34,304 nucleotides of DNA, taken from positions 1 to 34,304 of the forward strand of contig CALDZP010000091.1 in assembly GCA_937944105.1 (NCBI GenBank), written 5' to 3'. The notes under the pieces were generated by a model. The model worked only from the letters and a program-made list of their open reading frames with translations. It did no database searches and had not been told where the DNA came from. Both the position numbers and the translations under genes were made by a program. Origin of the DNA: an uncultured Ignavibacteria bacterium (GTDB lineage: Bacteria; Bacteroidota; Ignavibacteria; Ch128b). This document shows positions 23,537-32,168 of this stretch, piece after piece. The first letter of the stretch is position 1. The number at the start of each line of letters is the position of its first letter.

Positions 23537-24895
23537 TTAATTAAATTTTTTAATTGAATAAATCTTTGTGAATCCAAGCCAATTGAAATTATCAAAACTA
23601 CCGAAATGTTCTTCAAAGATCTTGTAATAAAAATACTCTTCCTTTGTTCGAATAATAAATCCGTTTTCAAGTTCCCTATTATCATTAAAATCAAAATCCG
23701 AAATTTTTGATTCTGCGTAATCTTCGAGTAAACTTTTTAATCCACTTCCCAGCCAGAATTTTTCTTTTGGTCGATTAAAAATTTGTTCGGGTAAAATATT
23801 TTTCATTGATTCTCTTAAGATCCATTTTTCAATCCCATCTTTTATTTTTAATTCAGGAGGGATTTGTAAGGCGAACTTGACGACATCAGGATCTGAAAAT
23901 GGAATATGCGGAATTATCCCATGAGAATATGCACTGCGATCCACTCTTTGAAATGCAGTATTAGCTAAATCTTTTGTAATGTTTAATAATTCAGCAGGGA
24001 GTTCGGATAAAGGTATAAATTTCAAATATTCATAACCTGCAAAAAGTTCATCTCCACTTTCGCCGGAAAAAACTTCCTGTACATAATCTTTTGCTATGGA
24101 TGTGATTATATAGTTTATAATTGATGATCTCACCAGATAAGCATCAAATGATTCGAGATGATAAATAACCTCTGGTAAGACTTCCAAGATTTGATTTCTA
24201 TCAACAACTATTTCAAAATGATGTGATTTAATGTATTCAGCCAATAGTTTTGCAAATTTTAAATCGGTGGAATTCTTAAGACCACCAGCAAAGGTATAAA
24301 ATTTTTTGACTCGGGAACTCGCAATTGAAGCAATAACACTTGAATCAATTCCACCACTTAACCAACTTCCAAACTCTGTTTTAGTTTCAATTCTCTTATA
24401 AATTGAATTTTGAATTTTTTCTCTTAGCTTATTCGAAATTGATTGAACTGGTTCGTTAAAAAATTTGTCTGGTAACTTTATTTGGTCAAATGAGGATAAT
24501 GTATGATTAAAATATTTCACTCCTGGTTTTAGCTCATTAATATCTCGAGTCGCTACAAGTAATGCTTTTATTTCAGAAGCGAAACACAAAGAATTTAATT
24601 TATCATGACCGTAATACAATGGAACAACTCCAATAAAATCTCTTCTTAATTCAATTGAACCATTAATTTCTTTTGCAATGCTAAAATGAACATCATAAAG
24701 ATTATGGGCTACCATCTTTTCATTTATGAAATTATTAATTTCATCTTCCGAATGAAAATTTGTTAGAATGCCCAAAGTAGAGTTTTCTGTTGAGAAAACC
24801 TTTCTGACCTTATCAGCTCTGTGAGATATTTTATCCAGCATTTTGTTGACAAGATCAAATTCGTTTGGTCGATTAATTCCAGCTATTCCTGACAT
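23537..24895 (-). CDS. Asparagine-synthetase-like ligase lacking the glutaminase Cys
   Basis: Residues 170-400 match the ATP-dependent synthetase domain of AsnB: the PP-loop SWLSGGIDSSVIAS (177-190), TFAGGLKNSTDLKFAKLLAEYI, IYHLESFDAYLVRSS, VFSGESGDELFAGYEY and a C-terminal RPKEKFWLGSGL. The N-terminal glutaminase domain starts MSGIAGIN: Ser2 stands where AsnB has the nucleophile Cys2. The NGEIYNH glutamine site is missing and the domain is about 50 residues short, although GVVPLYYG and FASEIKALL remain. It should therefore adenylate a carboxylate and use free ammonia or another amine, not glutamine. Length is 452. It follows the B12 gene by 16 bases with weak GTAAAG before the ATG, as third gene of the operon. 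The substrate need not be aspartate. Confidence 0.85.
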   Translation of the reverse strand: MSGIAGINRPNEFDLVNKMLDKISHRADKVRKVFSTENSTLGILTNFHSEDEINNFINEKMVAHNLYDVHFSIAKEINGSIELRRDFIGVVPLYYGHDKLNSLCFASEIKALLVATRDINELKPGVKYFNHTLSSFDQIKLPDKFFNEPVQSISNKLREKIQNSIYKRIETKTEFGSWLSGGIDSSVIASIASSRVKKFYTFAGGLKNSTDLKFAKLLAEYIKSHHFEIVVDRNQILEVLPEVIYHLESFDAYLVRSSIINYIITSIAKDYVQEVFSGESGDELFAGYEYLKFIPLSELPAELLNITKDLANTAFQRVDRSAYSHGIIPHIPFSDPDVVKFALQIPPELKIKDGIEKWILRESMKNILPEQIFNRPKEKFWLGSGLKSLLEDYAESKISDFDFNDNRELENGFIIRTKEEYFYYKIFEEHFGSFDNFNWLGFTKIYSIKKFN

Positions 24896-24911
24896 CTTTA
24901 CTCATTTCATA

Positions 24912-26552
24912 TTAATCAAGATATTTTTTCAATCGTTGTTTTTCTTTCAAAATTTTTCCAGTTCGACTACTTACAGCATACCAGGCTCCATTAATAAGAT
25001 TTGTTTTTATCTTACCGCAGAGATGAGGGTTACCAATAAAGTGAGGAGTATCTAAAATTCCTTCTTTAATTGCTTTTGCTAATACAATGGGATCTGATAT
25101 TGGATCCTCGCTCAAGTTTTTACCAAAATTTTGAATTGCTTTAATAATTAACTTGGCTTCATTTTTTAATTCTTCTTTTCTTTTAATTAAAGCTTTGTCT
25201 TTAGAAATATCAGGGAGACCATCCAGAACATTTCTAATTACACCATGAACTATTTTACAACTTTCAATTAATTCTTCTGGATAAACAGCGTGATCTCCTT
25301 CACAATATGCGACAACATGTAAGATGTGTGGTTTAAGATAAAGCATAACCAACGACGAAGCTGCAAGTTGACCTTTTGCAATAAATGGGTCAGGAAAGAA
25401 ATGTGCAATGCCGGCTCGAACTTCTCTAAAGAAATCGAAATTACTGTCTTTTAATTCTTCTATTAACTCATTTTTAGCCATCATTTTTGCTAGATCCATT
25501 TGTGGTGAAGTGCCTGGTGGAGTATTAAACATAAATTGAGCAACATATTTTTTTACACCCATTTTTTTTGCATTGTAAGCTGCAAGATAAGCAGTTGCAA
25601 CTGCAAGAGAATCGTGAGCATCTCTTAAGCTCCATTGATGTGACTCATTTACTTCAACAGGAATATTTCTTTCGGCATACCATTTCATAGCTTTTTGGTT
25701 TTCTGCTATTGAAATTTCAAGTGGTCTTTTTGACCTACCATCCATAACGCTATACCATGTAAGTGGTATCGCAGCCCAAGCGTTATTGATTGTGTCGACG
25801 GACATTTCAGCCCATTTAATTAGATTATTAGTACCACTATAAACTCTCATTAAAGGGAAATTGCCAGTTCTTGAAGCCTCGAATATTTTCTTTAAATCTT
25901 CCGCTTTTCTTACAGGCACTCCTCCCGCACCATCGAGTTCAGGTCTCATCAATTCAGGTGTAAAGAAAAATTCTTGAGCATTTTGATCCGTTCCGAGAGA
26001 GATAACATCAAGTACTTTTGATTCTGCTATTTTTCGAACTCCATCAATGGTTTCTTCTAATGATGGTCTACCAAAGTGATGTCTTATAATTGGATAGGGG
26101 AATTTTTGTTCGATTCTTTCAACCAATGTTTGAGGGTAATTTTCATCAGAAATTTGATGTGATTCACCTCTTAAAAACGCAATAACCTCTTCAGTAGTTT
26201 CGGTTCCATCAAAAACACTATCGAAAATATTTGCTCGTCTGGCAATTTCTGCTACTTGTGGTGTTCCACCAAAAATAAATTTTTTAGACTTTAGAAATTC
26301 CTCTTTTGAAATTTTGTCTTTGATTTGTTGAATGAGTTTTTCACCGACTTCAGGTGTTAAGCGGTAACTTATGGCAACAATATCAGGATTATATTTTTTA
26401 ATCTCTTTGAATAATCTTTCCAAAGGAACAGCAGGACCAAGTGAAATTGTTTGGAATCCTTCTAAATGAGCAAGCTGTAAGAAATGATTCAAACCACCAA
26501 TATGAACACAATTACCGATAGCACAACCTAAGATTAATTTTTTATTTCTCAT
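24912..26552 (-). CDS. Cobalamin-binding mutase-like protein
   Basis: Residues 1-130 form a B12-binding Rossmann domain: GCAIGNCVHIGG with the lower-ligand His17, SYRL (62-65) and GG (95-96). The usual D-x-H-x-x-G reads C-V-H-I-G-G, so Cys15 replaces the Asp. Residues about 160-420 look like a TIM barrel of the adenosylcobalamin mutase type: LDVISLGTDQNAQEFFF, MRVYSGTNNLIKWAEM, INNAWAAIPLTWYS, NESHQWSLRDAHDSLAVATA and FMFNTPPGTSP. Glutamate mutase is the nearest known type I can name, but there the B12 part is a separate subunit and here it is N-terminal. The C-terminal 80 residues are helical. I cannot name the reaction. It overlaps the dehydrogenase stop (ATGA) with AGGAGA before the ATG. 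Confidence 0.78.
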   Translation of the reverse strand: MRNKKLILGCAIGNCVHIGGLNHFLQLAHLEGFQTISLGPAVPLERLFKEIKKYNPDIVAISYRLTPEVGEKLIQQIKDKISKEEFLKSKKFIFGGTPQVAEIARRANIFDSVFDGTETTEEVIAFLRGESHQISDENYPQTLVERIEQKFPYPIIRHHFGRPSLEETIDGVRKIAESKVLDVISLGTDQNAQEFFFTPELMRPELDGAGGVPVRKAEDLKKIFEASRTGNFPLMRVYSGTNNLIKWAEMSVDTINNAWAAIPLTWYSVMDGRSKRPLEISIAENQKAMKWYAERNIPVEVNESHQWSLRDAHDSLAVATAYLAAYNAKKMGVKKYVAQFMFNTPPGTSPQMDLAKMMAKNELIEELKDSNFDFFREVRAGIAHFFPDPFIAKGQLAASSLVMLYLKPHILHVVAYCEGDHAVYPEELIESCKIVHGVIRNVLDGLPDISKDKALIKRKEELKNEAKLIIKAIQNFGKNLSEDPISDPIVLAKAIKEGILDTPHFIGNPHLCGKIKTNLINGAWYAVSSRTGKILKEKQRLKKYLD

Positions 26553-27646
26553 AATTTTTCTCCTATAGCTAATAAACGAAGCTCTCTTAAATTTAGATGT
26601 GCAATATTCAAATTTTCAACAGTTCTGCCTTCAGACCAATAATCTGTTTGATTTAAGATGCAAGCCAATCTAATTATTGAATCAATAGTAGGGGTTTCAA
26701 CTCCAAATTTCTTACCAATTGAAGCGATTGGAACAAGACTCGTTGGCACATCTTCAGTTAAATAACGCATATTCAATCTAGTAGGAGCAAGAATACCTCT
26801 GTAGCCTGGATTTGCAAGCATTGCATCATATAAATTTTCACCTGAGGCGCTATATGCAAGGTAAAGCCATTCACGGGCTGTAATAGCTCTAATTCCAAGT
26901 GCCTCTGCAACCATTACTCTTTCTCTATCAACAGCTTCTAAGACTTTCGCTACAGATGGTGTTACACCTTGAACATAAAATTGAAATTCCGAATCATCTT
27001 CAATCCAACCAGCGTTTAAAACACATATTGTTGGATGAAAAACAGCTCCAATATTATCTAAACTTGTTTTAAAAATGTTATCTCCGGGTACAAATTGTGG
27101 ATAAGCTATTCTTAATTTCTTTAAAACTTCAGGAATTAGATGAGCTCTAATTGATGCAATGGGAATAGAATTTTTAATTCTATAAATCTTTGCTTGACCT
27201 GGATTGATTGCTCTTGATGCATAAATAAAAGTTTGTGTCTCAGCGATAATAACATCGGCAGTTACATTTTTAGAATTTAATGTTTGTCGAAATTCAAGTG
27301 CTCCAAAAGTTCTTCCAGGATTTAGAACTACTATCTGACCATCTTTTAAGTATGGAGCCATTGCTTCTGCAATAAATTTATGTGCAGTAGCAGGTACAAC
27401 GACCATAATTATATCTACACCTTCTATTGCCTCAGCCATATTTGTAGTTGCTAATGAAACTTTTCCAAAACCTTTTAATCCAAAGTCGCTTTCAATTTGA
27501 ATACCGCCGGTGGCAGTAACTCCCCATAATCTTTCTTGAGTTCTATTGTATAGTTTTACTTCAAAACCCATCAAACCAAGATGACCAGCCATTGCAAGTC
27601 CACCATGACCTGCACCGATAACTGCAAATTTGGGTTTATTGTCCAT
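26549..27646 (-). CDS. NAD(P)-dependent opine/octopine-type dehydrogenase
   Basis: Enzymes of this family reductively join an amino acid to a 2-oxoacid, or run in reverse, and include octopine, nopaline and related opine dehydrogenases. The 365 residues have a Rossmann domain starting FAVIGAGHGGLAMAGHL (GxGxxG at 11-16), VVVPATAHKF, VVLNPGRTFGALEF, and the octopine-DH domain with DNIGAVFHPTICVLN, where His204 fits the catalytic His. First gene of a three-gene operon, with AAGGAG 7 bases before the ATG. The stop overlaps the start of the B12-binding protein. The operon partners suggest an amino-acid-like substrate, but neither amino acid nor oxoacid can be read from sequence. Ketopantoate reductase is the main alternative and fits less well. 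Confidence 0.85.
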   Translation of the reverse strand: MDNKPKFAVIGAGHGGLAMAGHLGLMGFEVKLYNRTQERLWGVTATGGIQIESDFGLKGFGKVSLATTNMAEAIEGVDIIMVVVPATAHKFIAEAMAPYLKDGQIVVLNPGRTFGALEFRQTLNSKNVTADVIIAETQTFIYASRAINPGQAKIYRIKNSIPIASIRAHLIPEVLKKLRIAYPQFVPGDNIFKTSLDNIGAVFHPTICVLNAGWIEDDSEFQFYVQGVTPSVAKVLEAVDRERVMVAEALGIRAITAREWLYLAYSASGENLYDAMLANPGYRGILAPTRLNMRYLTEDVPTSLVPIASIGKKFGVETPTIDSIIRLACILNQTDYWSEGRTVENLNIAHLNLRELRLLAIGEKL

Positions 27647-27943
27647 TTTCTACTCCTTATAATTTCAATCTTTAATAAAGATAAAAATTATTTTGACAAA
27701 TGCAAGTTATGTTTATACTTTCAAGTTAGAATTGTCGATGATATTGTAAGCTTAGTGAAAAAAAGTTTAGTTGTGCAAAGCTGTGAATGATTTGTAATAT
27801 TGAAATAATTTTGTAGCGTTTAGAAAAGCTTTTTAATTTTCAAGAATTTTAAGAAATATAATTTATATCATTTTTTAGTTTGATATGATAATTTTATGAT
27901 AAACAAAAATTCAATAACAAATAATTGAAGAATCACAAAAATT
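27647..27943. other. Intergenic region between two divergent genes
   Basis: Carries the control region of the minus-strand opine-DH operon and of the plus-strand membrane gene. I looked for a cobalamin riboswitch, which would fit the B12 gene, and found neither its conserved B12 box nor a long structured leader. No clear TAnnTTTG box is present; a TGCATTTG on the minus strand near 27700 is one base off. Confidence 0.5.
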
Positions 27944-28975
27944 ATGTTTGAAAAATTAAAACAAATTTTTGCTCAACCAAATAGAGATCCATTTCCAGAT
28001 TTTCTTCGTGGTCTTGCTGTTATCTTTATGATTCAGATACACATAACTGAATTATTGTTATTACCAGACCCTACATATCATTTATTAGAAAAATGGTTGT
28101 ACTTTTTAGGAGGAATTCCCGCTGCTCCAATTTTTTTGATTCTAATGGGATATTATCAGGATAGAACAAATGCCGACATGAAAAAAGAATTTTTTCGTGG
28201 GATAAAAATATTCCTGCTTGGATTGAGTTTAAATTTGTTAATGAATTTATCTTTACTATATAAATATTTCTCTCAACAGATTGATGTTAATATTTACAGT
28301 TATATTTTCGGTGTGGATATCTTATTATTTGCGGGTTTAAGTTATTCAGTAGTGGCAATTTTAAGAAGAAAAATCCGAACTACATCTTTTTTGGTTTTAT
28401 TAATTTTAATGATTTATATAATACATTTTTCAATAAAAGATATTTCAATGGATAATTTTGAGGGAATTTATTTTCTTTCGTTTTTTTATCGGGTAAGTTA
28501 TTGGTCTTATTTTCCACTGATACCATGGTTAGTATACCCAATAATAGGAATTATTCTTAATCGAACTGAGCTCTTTACCAAAATCATTGATAAAAATTTT
28601 TCATCATTTTTTTGGATTATATATCTCATATTATTTTTCATTACAATAGAATTTGGTTTAATAAGTTCTTATGATCTTGATAAATATTATAATCACAATT
28701 TTATAATATTTATTTATTCCTTATTTATTTTGTTTGGATGGATAAAACTAATCAAAACAATATTTGACAAATTTTACGAAAATTTATTCGTAAAATATTT
28801 AAGCTGGCTTGGAAGAAATGTAACTATAGTATATTTCTTACAATGGATTATAATTGGTAATATTGGTACATATCTTTATAAATCATTAACCGTAAATTCT
28901 TGTGCTTTAGTTTTATTAGTGGTTTTGTTTTCTGTAACAATATCCACTTATCTATATCAACTTAGTCGTTCTTAA
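27944..28975 (+). CDS. HGSNAT/DUF1624-like multi-pass membrane protein
   Basis: Membrane protein of 343 residues with about ten hydrophobic segments. The start, RDPFPDFLRGLAVIFMIQIHITELL, matches the R-x-x-x-x-D-x-x-R-G-x-x-x-x-x-M-x-x-x-H pattern of the heparan-alpha-glucosaminide N-acetyltransferase (DUF1624) and acyltransferase-3 groups, with Arg22 and His33. IPAAPIFLILMGYY forms the third segment and WLGRNVTIVYFLQW a late one. Transfer of an acyl group to a sugar or lipid headgroup across the membrane is plausible from the family, with substrate unknown. Codons are strongly A/T biased, like the neighbours. There is no Shine-Dalgarno before the ATG. It overlaps the convergent 1033-residue gene by 14 bases at the 3' ends. 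Confidence 0.72.
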   Translation: MFEKLKQIFAQPNRDPFPDFLRGLAVIFMIQIHITELLLLPDPTYHLLEKWLYFLGGIPAAPIFLILMGYYQDRTNADMKKEFFRGIKIFLLGLSLNLLMNLSLLYKYFSQQIDVNIYSYIFGVDILLFAGLSYSVVAILRRKIRTTSFLVLLILMIYIIHFSIKDISMDNFEGIYFLSFFYRVSYWSYFPLIPWLVYPIIGIILNRTELFTKIIDKNFSSFFWIIYLILFFITIEFGLISSYDLDKYYNHNFIIFIYSLFILFGWIKLIKTIFDKFYENLFVKYLSWLGRNVTIVYFLQWIIIGNIGTYLYKSLTVNSCALVLLVVLFSVTISTYLYQLSRS

Positions 28976-31900
28976 TTTTTTGAGTTTGTCTTTTTGCTTC
29001 TTTTACTTTCCACTCAATTTTTTTGCTTAAGAACTTTTTCGGTTGATAATTCTGATTATAATTTGCTAATTGTATAAAGTATTCTATCACTTTTTGATAA
29101 TTATCTGTATAGAATGCACTTGCAGCAAAAGTATAGAAGAATTCTGAGAGGTCAAAATGATTAATTAAATGCGGATTATCTTTCAAAATTTGTTCAACTT
29201 TATAGCAATACTCAATTGCTTTATCTGGCTGACTATTTTTTAAGAATACAGAGGCGAGTTGGGTATAAAACTTTAAATCAGAAAGTTTGTCACTATTGTG
29301 ATGGGATAACAAAATTTTTTCAGCTTCCACAATTGGAAATATTTTTAGAAAATTTGTTGCATTTATGTTTTCAAGTAAAATTTGATTTGCAAGAAAACCA
29401 GCTATTTGACTTGAATTATTATGAATAGAATAATCCTCAATTAATTCTTTTTTATCGTACTTGATAACTCCTAAAATTTCCTCAGTCTTATACTTATTTA
29501 TTACAGCATAGATATTTGATTTATACTTTATTGATAAATATTTGCTGAAGCCATAAACTAATCTATAATTTTTACTTCTGTTTAAATGATATTCTATAGC
29601 ATTTAAAATTTCATTGTCAGTTACTTTAAATTTTTTGATATATTCCTTCACAAGAAGATTTAAATTTAGTGTATCAAATTTTTCATCATTTTGATATACT
29701 AATAAAGATGTATTACCTTTATAAAATGCAATTGGTGCAAGAAACTCAAGAAGTGGTTTTCTTTCAGAATTAATGAAGTTATCAGTTGTTAAAGTAAAAG
29801 AACCTTCCGGTGAAAGAATTTGTGTAGTCAAAAGGGTAAAAGGAGTTTCAATACCGATTTTCTTTAAATTTTCTTTCACTTCAAATTTTGAAAATTTAGA
29901 AGAAAGTACATTAAAATCAGGTTGAATATTTTCTAACGAGCCAATTAAAATTAAATCGCCATAAGCGCCACCCCAAATTTGAACATAAGGAAAAACAGAA
30001 TTGAAAGTTGAAATAACCAAAGTCAATACATCATCATCCATTTCATATATATGGAACCACTGGCACATTATTCCTCCTGAATTCAACTTATCTTTACACC
30101 GCTCAAAATATTCCTTCGAAAAAAGATTTCCAATACCAGCAATCCACGGGTTTGAAGGTTCGGAGATTATTACATCAAATTTTTTATTTGTTATTTTCAG
30201 AAATGACTGTGCATCTTCCACAACTACTTTAACTCTTTTATCGTTCAAACAATTCTCGTTCACCTCTGAAAAGAGTTTAGATGCTTCCAACACTTCTTTC
30301 GAAATCTCGGAGCAGATCACTTCATTTGGATTATGTTTTAAAACTGCATTTACAGTCGAACCACTACCATAACCAATAATAAAAATATTTTGAGGTTGGG
30401 GATGTAAAATCATGGGGATATGACCAAGAAGTAATTGTGTTGGCAAATCACCCACACTACTTGCATCTGATTTTCCATTAATCAATAAAATTTTTTGACT
30501 TATTGTGTCCAATGTTTTAATAACGCTCACATTCCCACTTATTCCATCTTTGTAAAAAATAATCTCTCTATTCTTAAAAATCTTTTTATAATCAGAATAA
30601 CTTGGAGGAGGAGAATCATTTAATTTTCTAAAAACTCCAGAAGTCATTATTTGTGGAGCCCAATCTGGAATAATAAACAACAAAAGAACTGTTATAACGT
30701 ATGATGGATAGATGAATTTTTTATAACTTTTTCTGATTGTTTCTTTCTGCGATACAAGCAGAATTAATACGGCTAAAAGATTAATTATTATTCCTAATAA
30801 GAATGAATTTTTGATACCTAAAAATGGAATCAGAATTAAACCAGTTGCAAAGGAACCGAGAACATTTCCAAAGGTGTTGACAGAAAAAACAATTCCAACT
30901 GAATAACCAATTAGTTGTTTGTTATGAGCTATAATTTCCACAATTAAAGGTAGACTCATTCCCATAAAAATAGTCGGGATAAACATTAAGGTAAAACAAA
31001 TAAAAAATTCAAAACTCAAAAAAATTGAAAAAGCCTCGTTTGACTTTGCAAAAAGTGTACTTAATTTCCAGAATTGATAGGGAAGATAAGGTAAAATTAA
31101 AAGGGCAATTAAGATTGTGATTGAAATCATCAACTGGGAAAAAATTAAAACATTTATTCTATTAAATTTCGAAATAAAACTTGATGAAACTATAAAACTT
31201 CCAATAGTTATTCCACTTATGAATGCCATTAACATTAAAGAAAATGAATAAGTCGAAGAACCAAAAACTGAAATTAAAACCCTTGTCCATAAAATCTCAT
31301 ACATTAAAGAAGCAAATCCACTTAGACCTGCAATAAGTACAACTAACTTTATTGCTACCGGGCTAAGATCTGTAATGTTATTTTTTATTTCTTCACCCTG
31401 AAATACTTTGTTGTATGTTGCTTTTTGTAGCAAGACAAAAGAGCTTATTAAAATACTTATTGAACCAATCAATACATTAACTATTCCACCAATTCTCATC
31501 GTAATGTCTAAACCAAATGTTTTTATAAAGATGAAACCGGCAAAAAAGACTCCTACAACCGCCCCAAAAGAATTAAGAAAATACAGATTTGCATTTTCCT
31601 TTCGAATATTCTCAACGCGCTCAGTAAAAAATTGAGTTAACAAAGGTAGAGTGCCGCCCATTAGAATGGTGGGAAGTATTAAAATTAAAATTGAAATCAG
31701 AAATTTTATAAGTAAATATATGATCGAATTATTTAACAAAAGTTCTTCACTAATTGTAAAATAAAACATTTTCTCAAACAAATTAATTATAAAAGGAAAA
31801 AAGAGGCAATAAAGTCCAATTAGTAATTCAATCAATCCATAAAATAAAAGTTCATTTTTGATTCTGTCAGCAATTTTTCCAAAAAAGAAATTACCAATAG

Positions 31901-32063
31901 CAAGTCCACCAAGAAAAGTAGCAAGAACAATTGTTTGAGCATATGTAGTATTTCCCAGAAATAACGATAAATATTTAAACCAGGTGATTTGAAATATTAA
32001 ACCTGTCATTCCAGATAATAAAAAGAAAAGATAAACGATAGAACGAATATTATTATTGTTCAT
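28962..32063 (-). CDS. Fused membrane transporter / spermidine-synthase-like / TPR protein
   Basis: A 1033-residue fusion. Residues about 1-215 and 235-455 hold two sets of hydrophobic segments, each with a repeated G-x-x-x-P-L motif (ILPTILMGGTLPLL and FIPTIFMGMSLPLI) typical of the fused MFS/spermidine synthase family. Residues about 500-700 are a Rossmann aminopropyltransferase-like domain: FIIGYGSGSTVNAVL (near 556), VICSEISKEVLEAS, VVVEDAQSFL and DVIISEPSNPWIAGIGNLFSKEYF. True spermidine synthases have a G-G-G-D-G loop and a catalytic Asp where this has GYGSGS and SEPSNPW, so polyamine synthesis is doubtful. Residues about 920-1010 form TPR-like helices (FLKNSQPDKAIEYCYKVEQIL). AGGAT precedes the ATG. 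Members of this fusion family lack a settled function. Confidence 0.85.
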   Translation of the reverse strand: MNNNNIRSIVYLFFLLSGMTGLIFQITWFKYLSLFLGNTTYAQTIVLATFLGGLAIGNFFFGKIADRIKNELLFYGLIELLIGLYCLFFPFIINLFEKMFYFTISEELLLNNSIIYLLIKFLISILILILPTILMGGTLPLLTQFFTERVENIRKENANLYFLNSFGAVVGVFFAGFIFIKTFGLDITMRIGGIVNVLIGSISILISSFVLLQKATYNKVFQGEEIKNNITDLSPVAIKLVVLIAGLSGFASLMYEILWTRVLISVFGSSTYSFSLMLMAFISGITIGSFIVSSSFISKFNRINVLIFSQLMISITILIALLILPYLPYQFWKLSTLFAKSNEAFSIFLSFEFFICFTLMFIPTIFMGMSLPLIVEIIAHNKQLIGYSVGIVFSVNTFGNVLGSFATGLILIPFLGIKNSFLLGIIINLLAVLILLVSQKETIRKSYKKFIYPSYVITVLLLFIIPDWAPQIMTSGVFRKLNDSPPPSYSDYKKIFKNREIIFYKDGISGNVSVIKTLDTISQKILLINGKSDASSVGDLPTQLLLGHIPMILHPQPQNIFIIGYGSGSTVNAVLKHNPNEVICSEISKEVLEASKLFSEVNENCLNDKRVKVVVEDAQSFLKITNKKFDVIISEPSNPWIAGIGNLFSKEYFERCKDKLNSGGIMCQWFHIYEMDDDVLTLVISTFNSVFPYVQIWGGAYGDLILIGSLENIQPDFNVLSSKFSKFEVKENLKKIGIETPFTLLTTQILSPEGSFTLTTDNFINSERKPLLEFLAPIAFYKGNTSLLVYQNDEKFDTLNLNLLVKEYIKKFKVTDNEILNAIEYHLNRSKNYRLVYGFSKYLSIKYKSNIYAVINKYKTEEILGVIKYDKKELIEDYSIHNNSSQIAGFLANQILLENINATNFLKIFPIVEAEKILLSHHNSDKLSDLKFYTQLASVFLKNSQPDKAIEYCYKVEQILKDNPHLINHFDLSEFFYTFAASAFYTDNYQKVIEYFIQLANYNQNYQPKKFLSKKIEWKVKEAKRQTQKIKND

Positions 32064-32147
32064 AAATTTATCCTAAAAATTTTTTAAAATTGAAGATGAT
32101 TTTTTATTTAAAGTTTTATAAATTAAAAATAGTTAGATAATTAAAAA

Positions 32148-32155
32148 CAAATATA
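32148..32155 (-). promoter_or_regulatory. Possible -7 box upstream of the fused transporter gene
   Basis: The minus strand reads TATATTTG (TAnnTTTG), 84 bases before the ATG at 32063. It overlaps the ribosome-site region of the divergent HicB-like gene. No -33 box was found. Confidence 0.25.
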
Positions 32156-32168
32156 CAAAGGTGGCCTG

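Noticed and set aside
27647-27943. Cobalamin riboswitch ahead of the B12 operon
   Set aside because: Looked for because of the B12 gene; no conserved B12 box or extended GC-paired leader in this AT-rich sequence.
30001-30372. Plus-strand frame of 123 codons inside the fused transporter gene
   Set aside because: Antisense of the conserved aminopropyltransferase-like domain; no ribosome site or recognisable motif.
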